Origin: DATKHR01 sp035510155
GTDB lineage: Bacteria > Acidobacteriota > Vicinamibacteria > Vicinamibacterales > CAVVIG01
Reading direction: 5' to 3'
DNA length: 25,433 nt
Assembly: GCA_035510155.1 (NCBI GenBank)
Contig: DATKHR010000369.1
Location: 1 to 25,433, forward strand
The translations under genes and the position numbers were made by a program. Positions 8,869-16,201 of the stretch are shown one piece after another. The stretch's first letter is position 1; each line of letters opens with the position of its first letter. A model generated the notes under the pieces. The model saw only the letters and a program-made list of their open reading frames with translations. It was not told the origin of the DNA and made no database searches.

Positions 8869-9501
8869 CTACAACAAAAGGCGCGACGACACCGCTGATG
8901 TCCCGTCCTCGTGGAAGCTCTCGCGGGCGTTCTCACGTTCCAGCCGGGCGCCCAGGATGTAATAGACCGTCTCGAGCACAGGAAGAATGAACCAGTCGTC
9001 GTGCGGGAAGCGCGCGATCAGAAAGAAGCCCCAGATCGAGAGCACCGCACCGACGTACTGCGGATCGGCGCATAGGGAAAATGGAAACCCGCTGCACCAC
9101 GTGACCGGGTACCCGAACTTGCGGCCGTAGAAGACACCCACCTGGCCCAGGCGAACGAAGACGCCCGCATTCAATACTTGACCCGCAAGGAGCAGGATCA
9201 GTCCAAGGGCCAGGATGGCCGGAACTTGGCCCGGCGACGTCGGCCACAGGATCGACATCGCCGGCATGCCCGAGAGGCCTCCTCCGCTGAAAAGGAGGCA
9301 CCAGGCGATAAACACGCCGACCTGCAGCAGCTTGAACAACACGAACAGCAGCCGGAGCGCCGCAACCGGCTCCCGAAGCGGCGCGATCGCGAGACGCCCA
9401 CAATGATCGCGGAACGATCCGGGATAGCGCCAAATCCAGACGTAACACAAGCGCTCGATGCTCAGGAGTACTGCGGCGCCCGCGACGTACCACAAGGTCA
9501 C
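8869..9501 (-). CDS. PEMT-like phospholipid N-methyltransferase (membrane)
   Basis: Probable SAM-dependent methyltransferase of the integral-membrane phosphatidylethanolamine N-methyltransferase class, 210 aa. Four or five hydrophobic segments span the protein. The family-like stretch near residues 115-165 reads GVFYGRKFGYPVTWCSGFPF, then DPQYVGAVLSIWGFFL, and near the C-terminus come the VLETVYYILGARLERE residues that correspond to the Glu-containing SAM-site end of PEMT/Opi3 proteins. Substrate is inferred only: a phospholipid amine or an amine made by the neighbouring aminotransferase. The GTG start follows the stop of the upstream gene by one base, so the two are coupled. It is the last gene of the three-gene cassette. 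Isoprenylcysteine methyltransferase-like enzymes share parts of this fold and remain an alternative. Confidence 0.72.
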   Translation of the reverse strand: MTLWYVAGAAVLLSIERLCYVWIWRYPGSFRDHCGRLAIAPLREPVAALRLLFVLFKLLQVGVFIAWCLLFSGGGLSGMPAMSILWPTSPGQVPAILALGLILLLAGQVLNAGVFVRLGQVGVFYGRKFGYPVTWCSGFPFSLCADPQYVGAVLSIWGFFLIARFPHDDWFILPVLETVYYILGARLERENARESFHEDGTSAVSSRLLL

Positions 9502-9502
9502 G

Positions 9503-11737
9503 TCAGGCGCGCAGGCTTCGCGGACGGGGGAAGTACGCGATGATGTCGGTCACCGGGTCGGTGACGAGCTTCACGAACCAGATGAGCGACAGCCACACAT
9601 TGTGCTTCCAGATCAAGTAGACGACCCGCAGCGCCACGACGAACAGCGTCCACTGGAACCAGTGGAGCGCGATCACATCGAGATGTGAACGGAAGCCGTG
9701 CCAGGTGAACGTGCCGGCGCGCACCAGCTCAATCACCGGAATCATCAGGTAGCCCAAGACGATGAGCGTCTTGTCGCGCGTCGTGTAACCGAGCAGGAGC
9801 TTCTCCTCGTCGTGGCAGGGCGGCTCGAGGATCGCGTGGCCGAATTGCCGCACGCACAGCGACGCCAACCCCATGCACATCGCCGTGGTCAGATCCGAAA
9901 AGATCACGTAATAGCAGTACACGAACACGCTCGAGCTCAAGAGGTGCAGCATTTGATTGCCGATGTCGTTGTGCGACGCGTGATGATCGTCGTGCTTCCG
10001 CTGCATCACCTGCGCATAGAAAGCTTCCACCGGTTTTGGCACGCTCACCAGGCTGCCGAGCACATCTCGGATCAAACGCCACTTCATACGTCGCTCCCTT
10101 TCTGGATACTCGTCCTTGGTCAACCACCACCCGTCGCCCTTCATCGTGCGAGCCGCGGTGACAAGCTTCGTCTGCAGCGCTTCGTAGTCCTCGTCGGTCA
10201 TATCCATGCTGCTCAGGCAGCGTCCGGTTCCGACCCAGCTCAGTGTCACCCCCTCGGATCGCATGTAGTACTGAAGCAGCCAGTTGTAGCGGCTCGGCTC
10301 CTTGAAGAGCACCGTCCAGACGGTCGTGAGGTTGACGAGTCGGACCGGCAGCCGCGCCTCGGACAGCCGTTCGTTGGTCGAGCGCACCCATGCCGAGCAT
10401 CGCGCGTTGGCCGCCGCGTAGAGCGCGGGCGTGCCCGGCTCGGCCGCCCACCGCAGGAACTCGTTCATGGCACCCATCACGGCCGGGTGCGCCGAGAAGG
10501 TGCCGACGACGTAGGCGATCCGCATGGGGCGAGAGGGATCGAAGCGACGCATGAGCGCGGCGCGGCCGCAGACGGCGCCGATGGGCAGGCCGCCGGCGAC
10601 GGTCTTTCCGTAGACGACCATGTCCGCGCGAACGCCGAAGTATTCCTGCGCGCCCCCGACAGCGAGGCGGAACCCTGTATACACCTCGTCGAAGATCAGC
10701 GGGACACCGCATTCGGTACAGACCCGTCGCAGCGTTCGCAGCCACTCGGCGTACCGTTCGGTCGACGCCTCGGTCTTCCGAACCTCGCTCGTCATCAGCA
10801 CCGCGTCGCTCGGCGGCGGCGAATTCGGGTGAAATGACTGCACGGGGTTGACCAGAACGCCGGCAATCTCGCCGGCGCGGCGACGGATCGCGGCGAGCGA
10901 CCGGGGGCTCATGTCCTTCAACGTCAGGCAGTCGTCGAGCGGGCGCTCGCTCCCGATCCCCGGCTGCACGCCATCCCACCATCCGTGATACGCGCCGGAG
11001 AAACAGACGATCTGCTTCTTTCCCGTGTTGAACCGCGCCAGGCGCACGGCGGCCATCACGGCTTCCGTGCCGCTCATGTGAAACGAGACTTCCTCGAGAC
11101 CGGACACCTGCTTGAGCAGCGCGATGTTCTCGGCCACGACCGGGTGGAGCGGACCAAGGACGGGCCCGAGATCCTTCACTCGCTCCCAACCCCTGGAGAT
11201 CCACTCCTTGTAGCGATCGAACCCGGCGACGTTCAACCCGTACGAGCCGCTGACGTCGATCGTCCAGTCGCCGTCAAGGGTTTGCAGCTTCGAACCATTG
11301 GAGGCGGTCACGACGGAACACAGGTTGAACTTCTCGCGCGCGACGCGAGCGAAGGGAAACGGGACGCGGCTCACGTCGGTGAACCGGAGGTCGGAAAAGC
11401 TCTCGCGCACGCTGTTGCCCCAGGCGACGGACTTCGCGTAGCGGACCTGAAGACGCTCGGCGAGGTCCTTGACGGCCTGCCTGCGCCGGTCTACCCAGAT
11501 CGATCCGGCACCGTCGGCCGTGAGGAACTCGTCCTCGCTGTAGTCGCGGGTCCTGACCCATCCCGCCATCCGCCGTGAAACCAGAGGCACGAACGCGAGG
11601 GCGGGCAGCGTAGAGAGTGTTCTGAGCGTTTTCAGGAGGCGGCGGACAAGGGCTGTGGCGATGAGCGAGGCGACCAGAATGGCCAGAGTGGTAAAGACGA
11701 CCGCGGTCGGGGTCAAGCTACCGGTCTCAAGCTGCAT
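9503..11737 (-). CDS. Membrane fusion: class III aminotransferase + Mpo1/DUF962-like domain
   Basis: A 744-aa protein with three parts. Residues about 5-30 form one membrane helix. Residues about 60-540 are a class III PLP aminotransferase resembling glutamate-1-semialdehyde aminomutase, with SGTEAVMAAVRLAR, AYHGWWDG, LIFDEVYTGFRL and the PLP lysine in YGKTVAGGLPIG (Lys378). Residues about 570-735 are a multi-helix membrane domain with HHASHNDIGNQMLH and QFGHAILEP. The spacing H589-x4-N594-x3-H598 and the later GHxxxE match Mpo1/DUF962 proteins; yeast Mpo1 is an Fe-dependent dioxygenase of sphingoid-derived lipids. I chose the ATG at 11737 because AGAGGAG lies just upstream; a GTG at 11758 is also in frame. 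The start overlaps the glycosyltransferase gene by 11 bp, and the methyltransferase gene follows after one base. The substrate is unknown. The aminotransferase call is firm, the Mpo1 call moderate. Confidence 0.82.
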   Translation of the reverse strand: MQLETGSLTPTAVVFTTLAILVASLIATALVRRLLKTLRTLSTLPALAFVPLVSRRMAGWVRTRDYSEDEFLTADGAGSIWVDRRRQAVKDLAERLQVRYAKSVAWGNSVRESFSDLRFTDVSRVPFPFARVAREKFNLCSVVTASNGSKLQTLDGDWTIDVSGSYGLNVAGFDRYKEWISRGWERVKDLGPVLGPLHPVVAENIALLKQVSGLEEVSFHMSGTEAVMAAVRLARFNTGKKQIVCFSGAYHGWWDGVQPGIGSERPLDDCLTLKDMSPRSLAAIRRRAGEIAGVLVNPVQSFHPNSPPPSDAVLMTSEVRKTEASTERYAEWLRTLRRVCTECGVPLIFDEVYTGFRLAVGGAQEYFGVRADMVVYGKTVAGGLPIGAVCGRAALMRRFDPSRPMRIAYVVGTFSAHPAVMGAMNEFLRWAAEPGTPALYAAANARCSAWVRSTNERLSEARLPVRLVNLTTVWTVLFKEPSRYNWLLQYYMRSEGVTLSWVGTGRCLSSMDMTDEDYEALQTKLVTAARTMKGDGWWLTKDEYPERERRMKWRLIRDVLGSLVSVPKPVEAFYAQVMQRKHDDHHASHNDIGNQMLHLLSSSVFVYCYYVIFSDLTTAMCMGLASLCVRQFGHAILEPPCHDEEKLLLGYTTRDKTLIVLGYLMIPVIELVRAGTFTWHGFRSHLDVIALHWFQWTLFVVALRVVYLIWKHNVWLSLIWFVKLVTDPVTDIIAYFPRPRSLRA

Positions 11738-12905
11738 GTGCGCTCCTCTCACGTTCACCCGGCGGCAGCAGGATCGTCAGGAACCGCTCGACCACCGAAG
11801 GCCAATCGAGCGCGCTCACCGAGGTCCGCGCGCGCAGACCGATCGCGCGCGCGCGTCCGGTCTCCCTCGCCGCGGACGCCGCGGCCTCGATGAACGCCTG
11901 CGCGTCTCCAAGGGGTGCCAGCAGCCCGGTCTCGCCGTGCGAGATGTGCTGGTGCGCGGCGGCATAGTCGTAGGCGACGACGGCCAGGCCGCTTGCCATG
12001 GCTTCGAGCGTGACGTTGCCGAAGGTATCGGTCTCGCTGGGAAACAGAAAAACGTCGGCCGATGCGTAGTGCCCGGCGAGTTGGTCGCCGGTCTGGACCC
12101 CGGCGAACATGACGTCGGGATGCTGCTTCTGCAGCGACGCGCGCGACGGCCCGTCGCCCACCATCACGAGTCGCGCGGAGGGGCTCACGATCTTCATCGC
12201 GCGAAAGGCCTTCACGGCGAGGCCCAGATTTTTTTCGGGTGCGATGCGGCCGACCGACATGGCGACCAAGTCGTCTTCCCCCGCGCCCCATGCACGCCGC
12301 AGCGCCGCGCACCGCCGGGTGGGATTGAACAGGCGATTGTCAACGCCCCTGCCAAGAACGCTGATGTGCTCGAGCCCGAGCTCGCGGAGGCGGTCGGCGA
12401 GATCGAGGCTGGCGACGATGGTCCCGCGGGCACGGGCGTGAAAGTAGGCGAGATAGTGAAGGATCGCCGTCCGCAACCATCCAAAACGGTAGTGGACCGA
12501 GTAGCTGTGGAAATTCGTGTGGAAGCCGCTGAACACCGGGATGCCGGCCTGGTTCGCCACGCGAACCGCACACCATCCGAGCGGCCCTTCGGTGGCGACA
12601 TACACCACGTCTGGGCGCTCGCGCTGCCACAGCCGGCGGAGCCGGCCGGCTGACGGCATCCCGAACTGAACGCCGTGCACGCCGGGAATCGGGATGCCGG
12701 GAACGACGGTCACGCCGGGGTGAGCCCCGGCGTCATCCTGCTGCCGCCAGCGGGGCTCTGCCTTGTGCCAGCGCGGGCGCACGACGGTGACGAGGTGGCC
12801 GAGGTCGCGAAGGCCGTCGACCAGGCGGCCGAGCGTCAGGGCGACACCATTGATCTCCGGACGATACGTCTCGGTCACAACCGAGATGTGACGCGATGTG
12901 CCCAC
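11727..12905 (-). CDS. GT4-family glycosyltransferase (MgtA/SQD2-like)
   Basis: Retaining GT-B glycosyltransferase, about 392 aa, cytoplasmic face of the membrane. The N-terminal domain opens with ISVVTETYRPEINGVALTLG and includes FSGFHTNFHSYS. The C-terminal donor domain has VGRIAPEKNLGLA and SETDTFGNVTLEAMASGLA, the acidic signature of GT4 enzymes. This subgroup includes enzymes acting on diacylglycerol or phosphatidylinositol, such as SQD2, MgtA and PimB, so a lipid acceptor is plausible but not shown. The start is uncertain. The frame is open from 13082 and an ATG pair lies at 12944, but GTG 12905 gives the normal family N-terminus and a TTGACC lies upstream at 12938-12933. It is the first gene of the three-gene cassette and overlaps the aminotransferase gene by 11 bp. 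Confidence 0.88.
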   Translation of the reverse strand: MGTSRHISVVTETYRPEINGVALTLGRLVDGLRDLGHLVTVVRPRWHKAEPRWRQQDDAGAHPGVTVVPGIPIPGVHGVQFGMPSAGRLRRLWQRERPDVVYVATEGPLGWCAVRVANQAGIPVFSGFHTNFHSYSVHYRFGWLRTAILHYLAYFHARARGTIVASLDLADRLRELGLEHISVLGRGVDNRLFNPTRRCAALRRAWGAGEDDLVAMSVGRIAPEKNLGLAVKAFRAMKIVSPSARLVMVGDGPSRASLQKQHPDVMFAGVQTGDQLAGHYASADVFLFPSETDTFGNVTLEAMASGLAVVAYDYAAAHQHISHGETGLLAPLGDAQAFIEAAASAARETGRARAIGLRARTSVSALDWPSVVERFLTILLPPGERERSAHAA

Positions 12906-13041
12906 GCCGAGTTGTGTACGACCGCTCTCGAGGGTCAACATCATGTGGCAAAGATGAAATACAACACACTGATGTCGATCGCGCGACGGTCGTACGACGT
13001 CTTTCGTCAACGGCCGCTTACACGGACGTAATTCGGGATTG

Positions 13042-13073
13042 GGGCCTGGCACGCGTGGCCGTGTGCCAGGCCC
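13042..13073 (-). terminator. Strong hairpin between phosphoesterase and glycosyltransferase genes
   Basis: GGGCCTGGCAC (13042-13052) and GTGCCAGGCCC (13063-13073) form a perfect 11-bp, GC-rich stem with a 10-nt loop. It sits 27 bp after the phosphoesterase stop. No T-run follows on the minus strand, so termination may need Rho or be partial. It suggests that the three-gene cassette has its own promoter while remaining open to read-through. Confidence 0.6.
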
Positions 13074-13099
13074 GTCGATCACGGACAGGAAAGGCGGCG

Positions 13100-15142
13100 T
13101 CAGCGATCGCGATCGAAATCGAACATGTCGAAGAGATCGCCGATCGCCGGCATGTTGACGGGAACGTACGGATTGCCGCCCGCGGTGATGGGATTGGGCA
13201 GGTTGTCGCGGCTGCGTGCGGTCAGCGGCTTCAAGCGCCAGTTGCGCTCGATGAACTTCAGCACCGACGCATGGTCGCCGTAGCTGTGGACGATGTGCCC
13301 GCCGCGCGAGAACTTGGAGACGGCGATGAACGGAATGCGCGGTCCGTCCCCGAAGAAATCGATCGGCTGGAAGGATCCCGAGTCCCAGTAGCCGCCGCCT
13401 TCGTCGAAGGTCACGAAGAACGCCGTGTCCTTGAAGAGCTCCGGATGCGACTCGAGCTTGTCGACGACGCGCTCGATGAGCGCCTCGAGGACGTCGAGCT
13501 TCGAGCTCGCCGGGTGCCCGTCGTCGAAGCTGTCCGGTTTCAGGTACGAGACCGTGGGCAGCTGCCCCTTGTCGATGGCCGTGAAGAAGTCCGTGGCGTC
13601 CTTGATGTGCGCCTTTCTCTGCGTGGGATCGCCCATGATGGACTTCACGTACTGGAACGGGTTGCAGATGTCGCAGTAGTAGTTGCCGCCCGTGCCGATG
13701 AGCACGTCGACCGGATCGGTGGAGCCGCTGTCAAAGCGCGCTGCGGCGTGGAAGCCGCCGCCGAAGTACGCCCAGCTGATGTTCTTCTCGTTGAGCGCGT
13801 CGCCAATCGTCCTGAGCGAGGAGGGCGGCACGGCGGTGCCGGCGGTGATGCCGGCGGTATTGACGTTGCCGTTCGAGAGGTAGCCCGGCCGCGTGTTGTT
13901 GATCATGTAGTAGAGGCCAGGCGCGCAGTTTGAGGCCGTTTTATCCGGCCGCCACGGGAGCGACTGCAGGTATTTCACGATTGGCAGGATGCCCGGCTGG
14001 CTTTGATCCCCACACTTGGTCCAACGCGCGTCACGCGTGAAGCCCGCGTTGGTGGCGCTCTTGGGCGTCGGATCGGCAACCTGCGCGAGCGGCGGTTGCG
14101 CGGGCAGTCCGTCAAACGTTTCCCACGAAATCGCGTCGCCGGTCATCAGCAACATGTGCTGAACCGCCGTCCCGCCCATGACGGGCTGATGGTAGTTGTC
14201 GCTCATCGTGTACTGGTCGGCGAGACGCTTGAACACGGGCGCGTCGCCCTTCTGCACGTTGTAGAAGCCCATCGAGTTGCTGCCGGAGTCATCGCCGCGC
14301 GAGATGCCGACGTAGGGATAGAGATCGTTCCGGCAGCCCGACGGGTTGGAGGGTGTGGCGTTCGCCACATTGCAGTCCGACTGCTGCCACATGTGGTAGA
14401 AGCGGTGCACCATGTCGCCAGTGTATGTGTCGTACGGCAGACGCGTCCCAGTGATCTGGAACGAGGTGTTCGGCAACGTGTCGAAGTTGGCCACACGGGT
14501 GTCCGGCTCCGCGCATGGAGACGGCGGCTCGGTCGGGTCGGTCGTGCAGTTCTTCAAGCCGGTCGCCCCGGTCGTCAGGAGGGCCAGGTCTCTCGGGTCG
14601 AGCACGGGCGAGATCTTGTGAAGCAGCTTGAGCGAGAAGGTCGTCGCGTCGAACGGGGCCACCGTGTTGGCCGGATCCTTCAGCAGCTGCGCCAACGTCG
14701 CGGGCTCTGGCGGCGCGAATCCGACCTCGGGCGTCGGCAGATGCGGCGCGTACGGCATCTTGCCCGGGTTCACGAGCTGGTTCGTGTCGACGAAGTACGC
14801 CACCGGGTTGATCGTGGTCAGTCGCGACTGCTCGGCGGCCGCGCTTTTGTTGCCGGGCGAGCCGTCGGCATGGACGATGCCTCTGGAGAGAAGATTTGTC
14901 ACGTCTTCGCCAGACTTGGGCACATAGGTCGCGTAGATGTTGTCGAACGTGCGATTCTCGCCGATGAGCACGATCACGTGCTTGATCGGCGTGACGGTGT
15001 CGGGCCCGGCATCGTCGCCGGCCAGGGAGGGAGCCGCACCAGCTCGGGCGGCGATGGTCAGCTGACGGCTCGTTGCCACGCCGAGCGTGACGAGCGTGAC
15101 CATCGAAATCATCGCGAGCCTTCGCTGTCGTCGAATGTTCAC
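13100..15142 (-). CDS. Secreted phosphoesterase, phospholipase C / acid phosphatase family (PF04185)
   Basis: Predicted exported phosphoesterase of 680 aa, likely releasing phosphate or phospho-alcohols from phosphate esters or phospholipids outside the cytoplasm. A basic N-terminus with a hydrophobic core (residues about 10-22) forms a signal peptide. The family opening IKHVIVLIGENRTFDNIYA (E62, N63, D67) is present, as are VMGGTAVQHMLLMTGDA in the nucleophile region, FFVTFDEGGGYWD with the metal-binding Asp-Glu, and YGDHASVLKFIERNW near the C-terminus. The GTG start has a strong AAAGGAGG five bases upstream. Specificity (phospholipase C or acid phosphatase) cannot be set from sequence. It is followed by a hairpin and then the lipid cassette. 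It is near pst and ppk but not in the same operon. Confidence 0.88.
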   Translation of the reverse strand: MNIRRQRRLAMISMVTLVTLGVATSRQLTIAARAGAAPSLAGDDAGPDTVTPIKHVIVLIGENRTFDNIYATYVPKSGEDVTNLLSRGIVHADGSPGNKSAAAEQSRLTTINPVAYFVDTNQLVNPGKMPYAPHLPTPEVGFAPPEPATLAQLLKDPANTVAPFDATTFSLKLLHKISPVLDPRDLALLTTGATGLKNCTTDPTEPPSPCAEPDTRVANFDTLPNTSFQITGTRLPYDTYTGDMVHRFYHMWQQSDCNVANATPSNPSGCRNDLYPYVGISRGDDSGSNSMGFYNVQKGDAPVFKRLADQYTMSDNYHQPVMGGTAVQHMLLMTGDAISWETFDGLPAQPPLAQVADPTPKSATNAGFTRDARWTKCGDQSQPGILPIVKYLQSLPWRPDKTASNCAPGLYYMINNTRPGYLSNGNVNTAGITAGTAVPPSSLRTIGDALNEKNISWAYFGGGFHAAARFDSGSTDPVDVLIGTGGNYYCDICNPFQYVKSIMGDPTQRKAHIKDATDFFTAIDKGQLPTVSYLKPDSFDDGHPASSKLDVLEALIERVVDKLESHPELFKDTAFFVTFDEGGGYWDSGSFQPIDFFGDGPRIPFIAVSKFSRGGHIVHSYGDHASVLKFIERNWRLKPLTARSRDNLPNPITAGGNPYVPVNMPAIGDLFDMFDFDRDR

Positions 15143-15165
15143 TGAAGCCTCCTTTCGGCCACGTT

Positions 15166-15179
15166 GGTCAAGGGGTCAA
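15166..15179. repeat. Paired GGTCAA motifs in the phosphoesterase promoter region
   Basis: GGTCAA at 15166-15171 and GGGTCAA at 15173-15179 stand 8 bp apart, between the phosphoesterase start and the divergent gene at 15274. The same GGGTCAA core is paired upstream of pstS at 4041-4066, though in the other orientation relative to the gene and with a different period. This may be a shared regulator site or chance. Confidence 0.25.
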
Positions 15180-15261
15180 GCAAGTGCGTGTGGAAGGCTA
15201 GCGGCGGCGCGTGTCGGCCGTGTGGCGTCGATGTGAGGACGGCGTGACGTTACAGATTCGT

Positions 15262-15267
15262 TATACT
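15262..15267 (+). promoter_or_regulatory. Candidate -10 element of a leaderless gene
   Basis: TATACT lies exactly 6 nt before the GTG at 15274, which would put the transcription start at or next to the start codon. No good -35 hexamer is visible 16-18 bp upstream. Confidence 0.4.
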
Positions 15268-15273
15268 GCCGCG

Positions 15274-15819
15274 GTGGGTCGGGCGCTCGCCTGCCTGTTG
15301 GCCGCTCTCGCGATCGGTTTGCCAGCGACCGCGAGCGCACAAGTAGGCGATCCCCGAGGACACGATCACTCACAAGAACCCGATCACTCCCAAGAACGCG
15401 ATCACTCCATCGTTTTCGAGATCGGCGCGGCGGGAGACTGGTCGCGCATGGAGGGCTTTCACCCGGGCGCCACGTTCGCATTCGAGGTCACGCCGATCGA
15501 GCACTGGCTCGAGCTGGAAGTCGGCGTCTCAGCGATCCGGGCAGACGGGAGCACTGAAGTGCCTGTCGATGTCCTGCTCAAGAAACCGTGGCAGTTGGGT
15601 CGTTCCTTGGAATTCATGATCGGCGCAGGGCCTGAGATCATCCATGCCACCGGCCCGAACAGCCGGACGTTCTGGGGCATTGAGGCCGTAGCGGACCTGA
15701 TGTTCTGGCCCAGCCGAAACCTTGGCTGGTACGTCGAACCCGGCTATGAAGCGACGTTTCCCGACGGGATGACGAAGGGCGGGATGGCGATCGCGGTCGG
15801 CCTGCTGATTGGCCGTTGA
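15274..15819 (+). CDS. Small exported beta-rich protein, probable outer-membrane barrel, with His-rich repeat
   Basis: No named family is recognised. From the GTG at 15274 the protein is 181 aa with a clean signal peptide (GRALACLLAALAIGLPATASA, cleaved before Q23). The mature N-terminus carries a short repeat, residues 30-45, in which DHS recurs three times with a six-residue period. The rest alternates hydrophobic and polar residues with many aromatics (FEVTPIEHWLELEVGVSAIRA, LGWYVEPGYEATF) and ends GMAIAVGLLIGR, like an eight-stranded outer-membrane barrel. A GTG at 15244 with GAGG upstream is an alternative start adding 10 residues. It is divergent from the phosphoesterase gene and convergent with the NTF2-like gene. 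Confidence 0.7.
   Translation: MGRALACLLAALAIGLPATASAQVGDPRGHDHSQEPDHSQERDHSIVFEIGAAGDWSRMEGFHPGATFAFEVTPIEHWLELEVGVSAIRADGSTEVPVDVLLKKPWQLGRSLEFMIGAGPEIIHATGPNSRTFWGIEAVADLMFWPSRNLGWYVEPGYEATFPDGMTKGGMAIAVGLLIGR
15364..15408 (+). repeat. 18-bp tandem repeat encoding DHSQE units
   Basis: GATCACTC recurs at 15364, 15382 and 15400 with an 18-bp period, two full units and one half unit, differing at a few positions. It encodes the His/Asp-rich start of the mature exported protein. Confidence 0.85.
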
Positions 15820-15844
15820 GGCAGGGCACCCACCGTTTCGACTG

Positions 15845-16201
15845 CTAGCCTCTCGTGACGTGCGCCGACACCGCGAGCCAGCGTCCGTTACGGCGCGCCC
15901 ACACGTCTGTATATCGGCCGGATCGCTCGTGGCCGTCCGGCGTCGTGTACGTGGTCCGCGCATGGATGATCGCGACATCGCCCATGATCCGGACCTGCAC
16001 GTCGTGGGCCGTGAGATTGGCGATCGTGACGGGCCGCGCGGTCTGGGCCAGGAAGTCCGCGCGATCGATGAGCGATCCGTCCGGCTGCGAGCAGAGGAAA
16101 TCATCCGCCAGGATCTCATCGAAACGCCGGACGTCCGATGTCTGGACGGAGTGGATGTAGTCGTGGTTGAGATCGATGAGCGTCTTCAGGTCGGATGTCA
16201 T
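15845..16201 (-). CDS. NTF2-like / DUF4440 (SnoaL-like) protein
   Basis: A 118-aa protein of the NTF2-like cone fold, DUF4440 type, with no signal peptide. Visible family features are LIDLNHDYIHSVQTSDVRRFDEILADDF at the N-terminus (two helices), then DRADFLAQTA, and the C-terminal strands DVAIIHARTTYTTPDG and GRYTDVWARRNGRWLAVSAHVT. Members include enzymes and simple ligand-binding proteins, so no reaction can be assigned. The ATG overlaps the stop of the ada-alkA gene as ATGA, so the two are translated together, which hints at a link to alkylation damage but does not prove it. Confidence 0.82.
   Translation of the reverse strand: MTSDLKTLIDLNHDYIHSVQTSDVRRFDEILADDFLCSQPDGSLIDRADFLAQTARPVTIANLTAHDVQVRIMGDVAIIHARTTYTTPDGHERSGRYTDVWARRNGRWLAVSAHVTRG

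Noticed and set aside
9729..11204. 491-aa frame on the same strand as the aminotransferase
   Set aside because: Out-of-frame shadow of the aminotransferase domain, Arg/Gly/Ala-rich and without motifs.
14003..15145. Plus-strand 380-aa frame opposite the phosphoesterase
   Set aside because: Val/Arg/His-rich antisense frame without motifs; the minus-strand gene has signal peptide, family motifs and a strong ribosome site.
15364..15408. CRISPR-like array
   Set aside because: The 18-bp units are contiguous, with no spacers, and lie within a coding frame.
15176..15481. Minus-strand frame with SDRVL repeats
   Set aside because: The repeat comes from the antisense of the 18-bp unit that encodes DHSQE in the exported protein on the plus strand.
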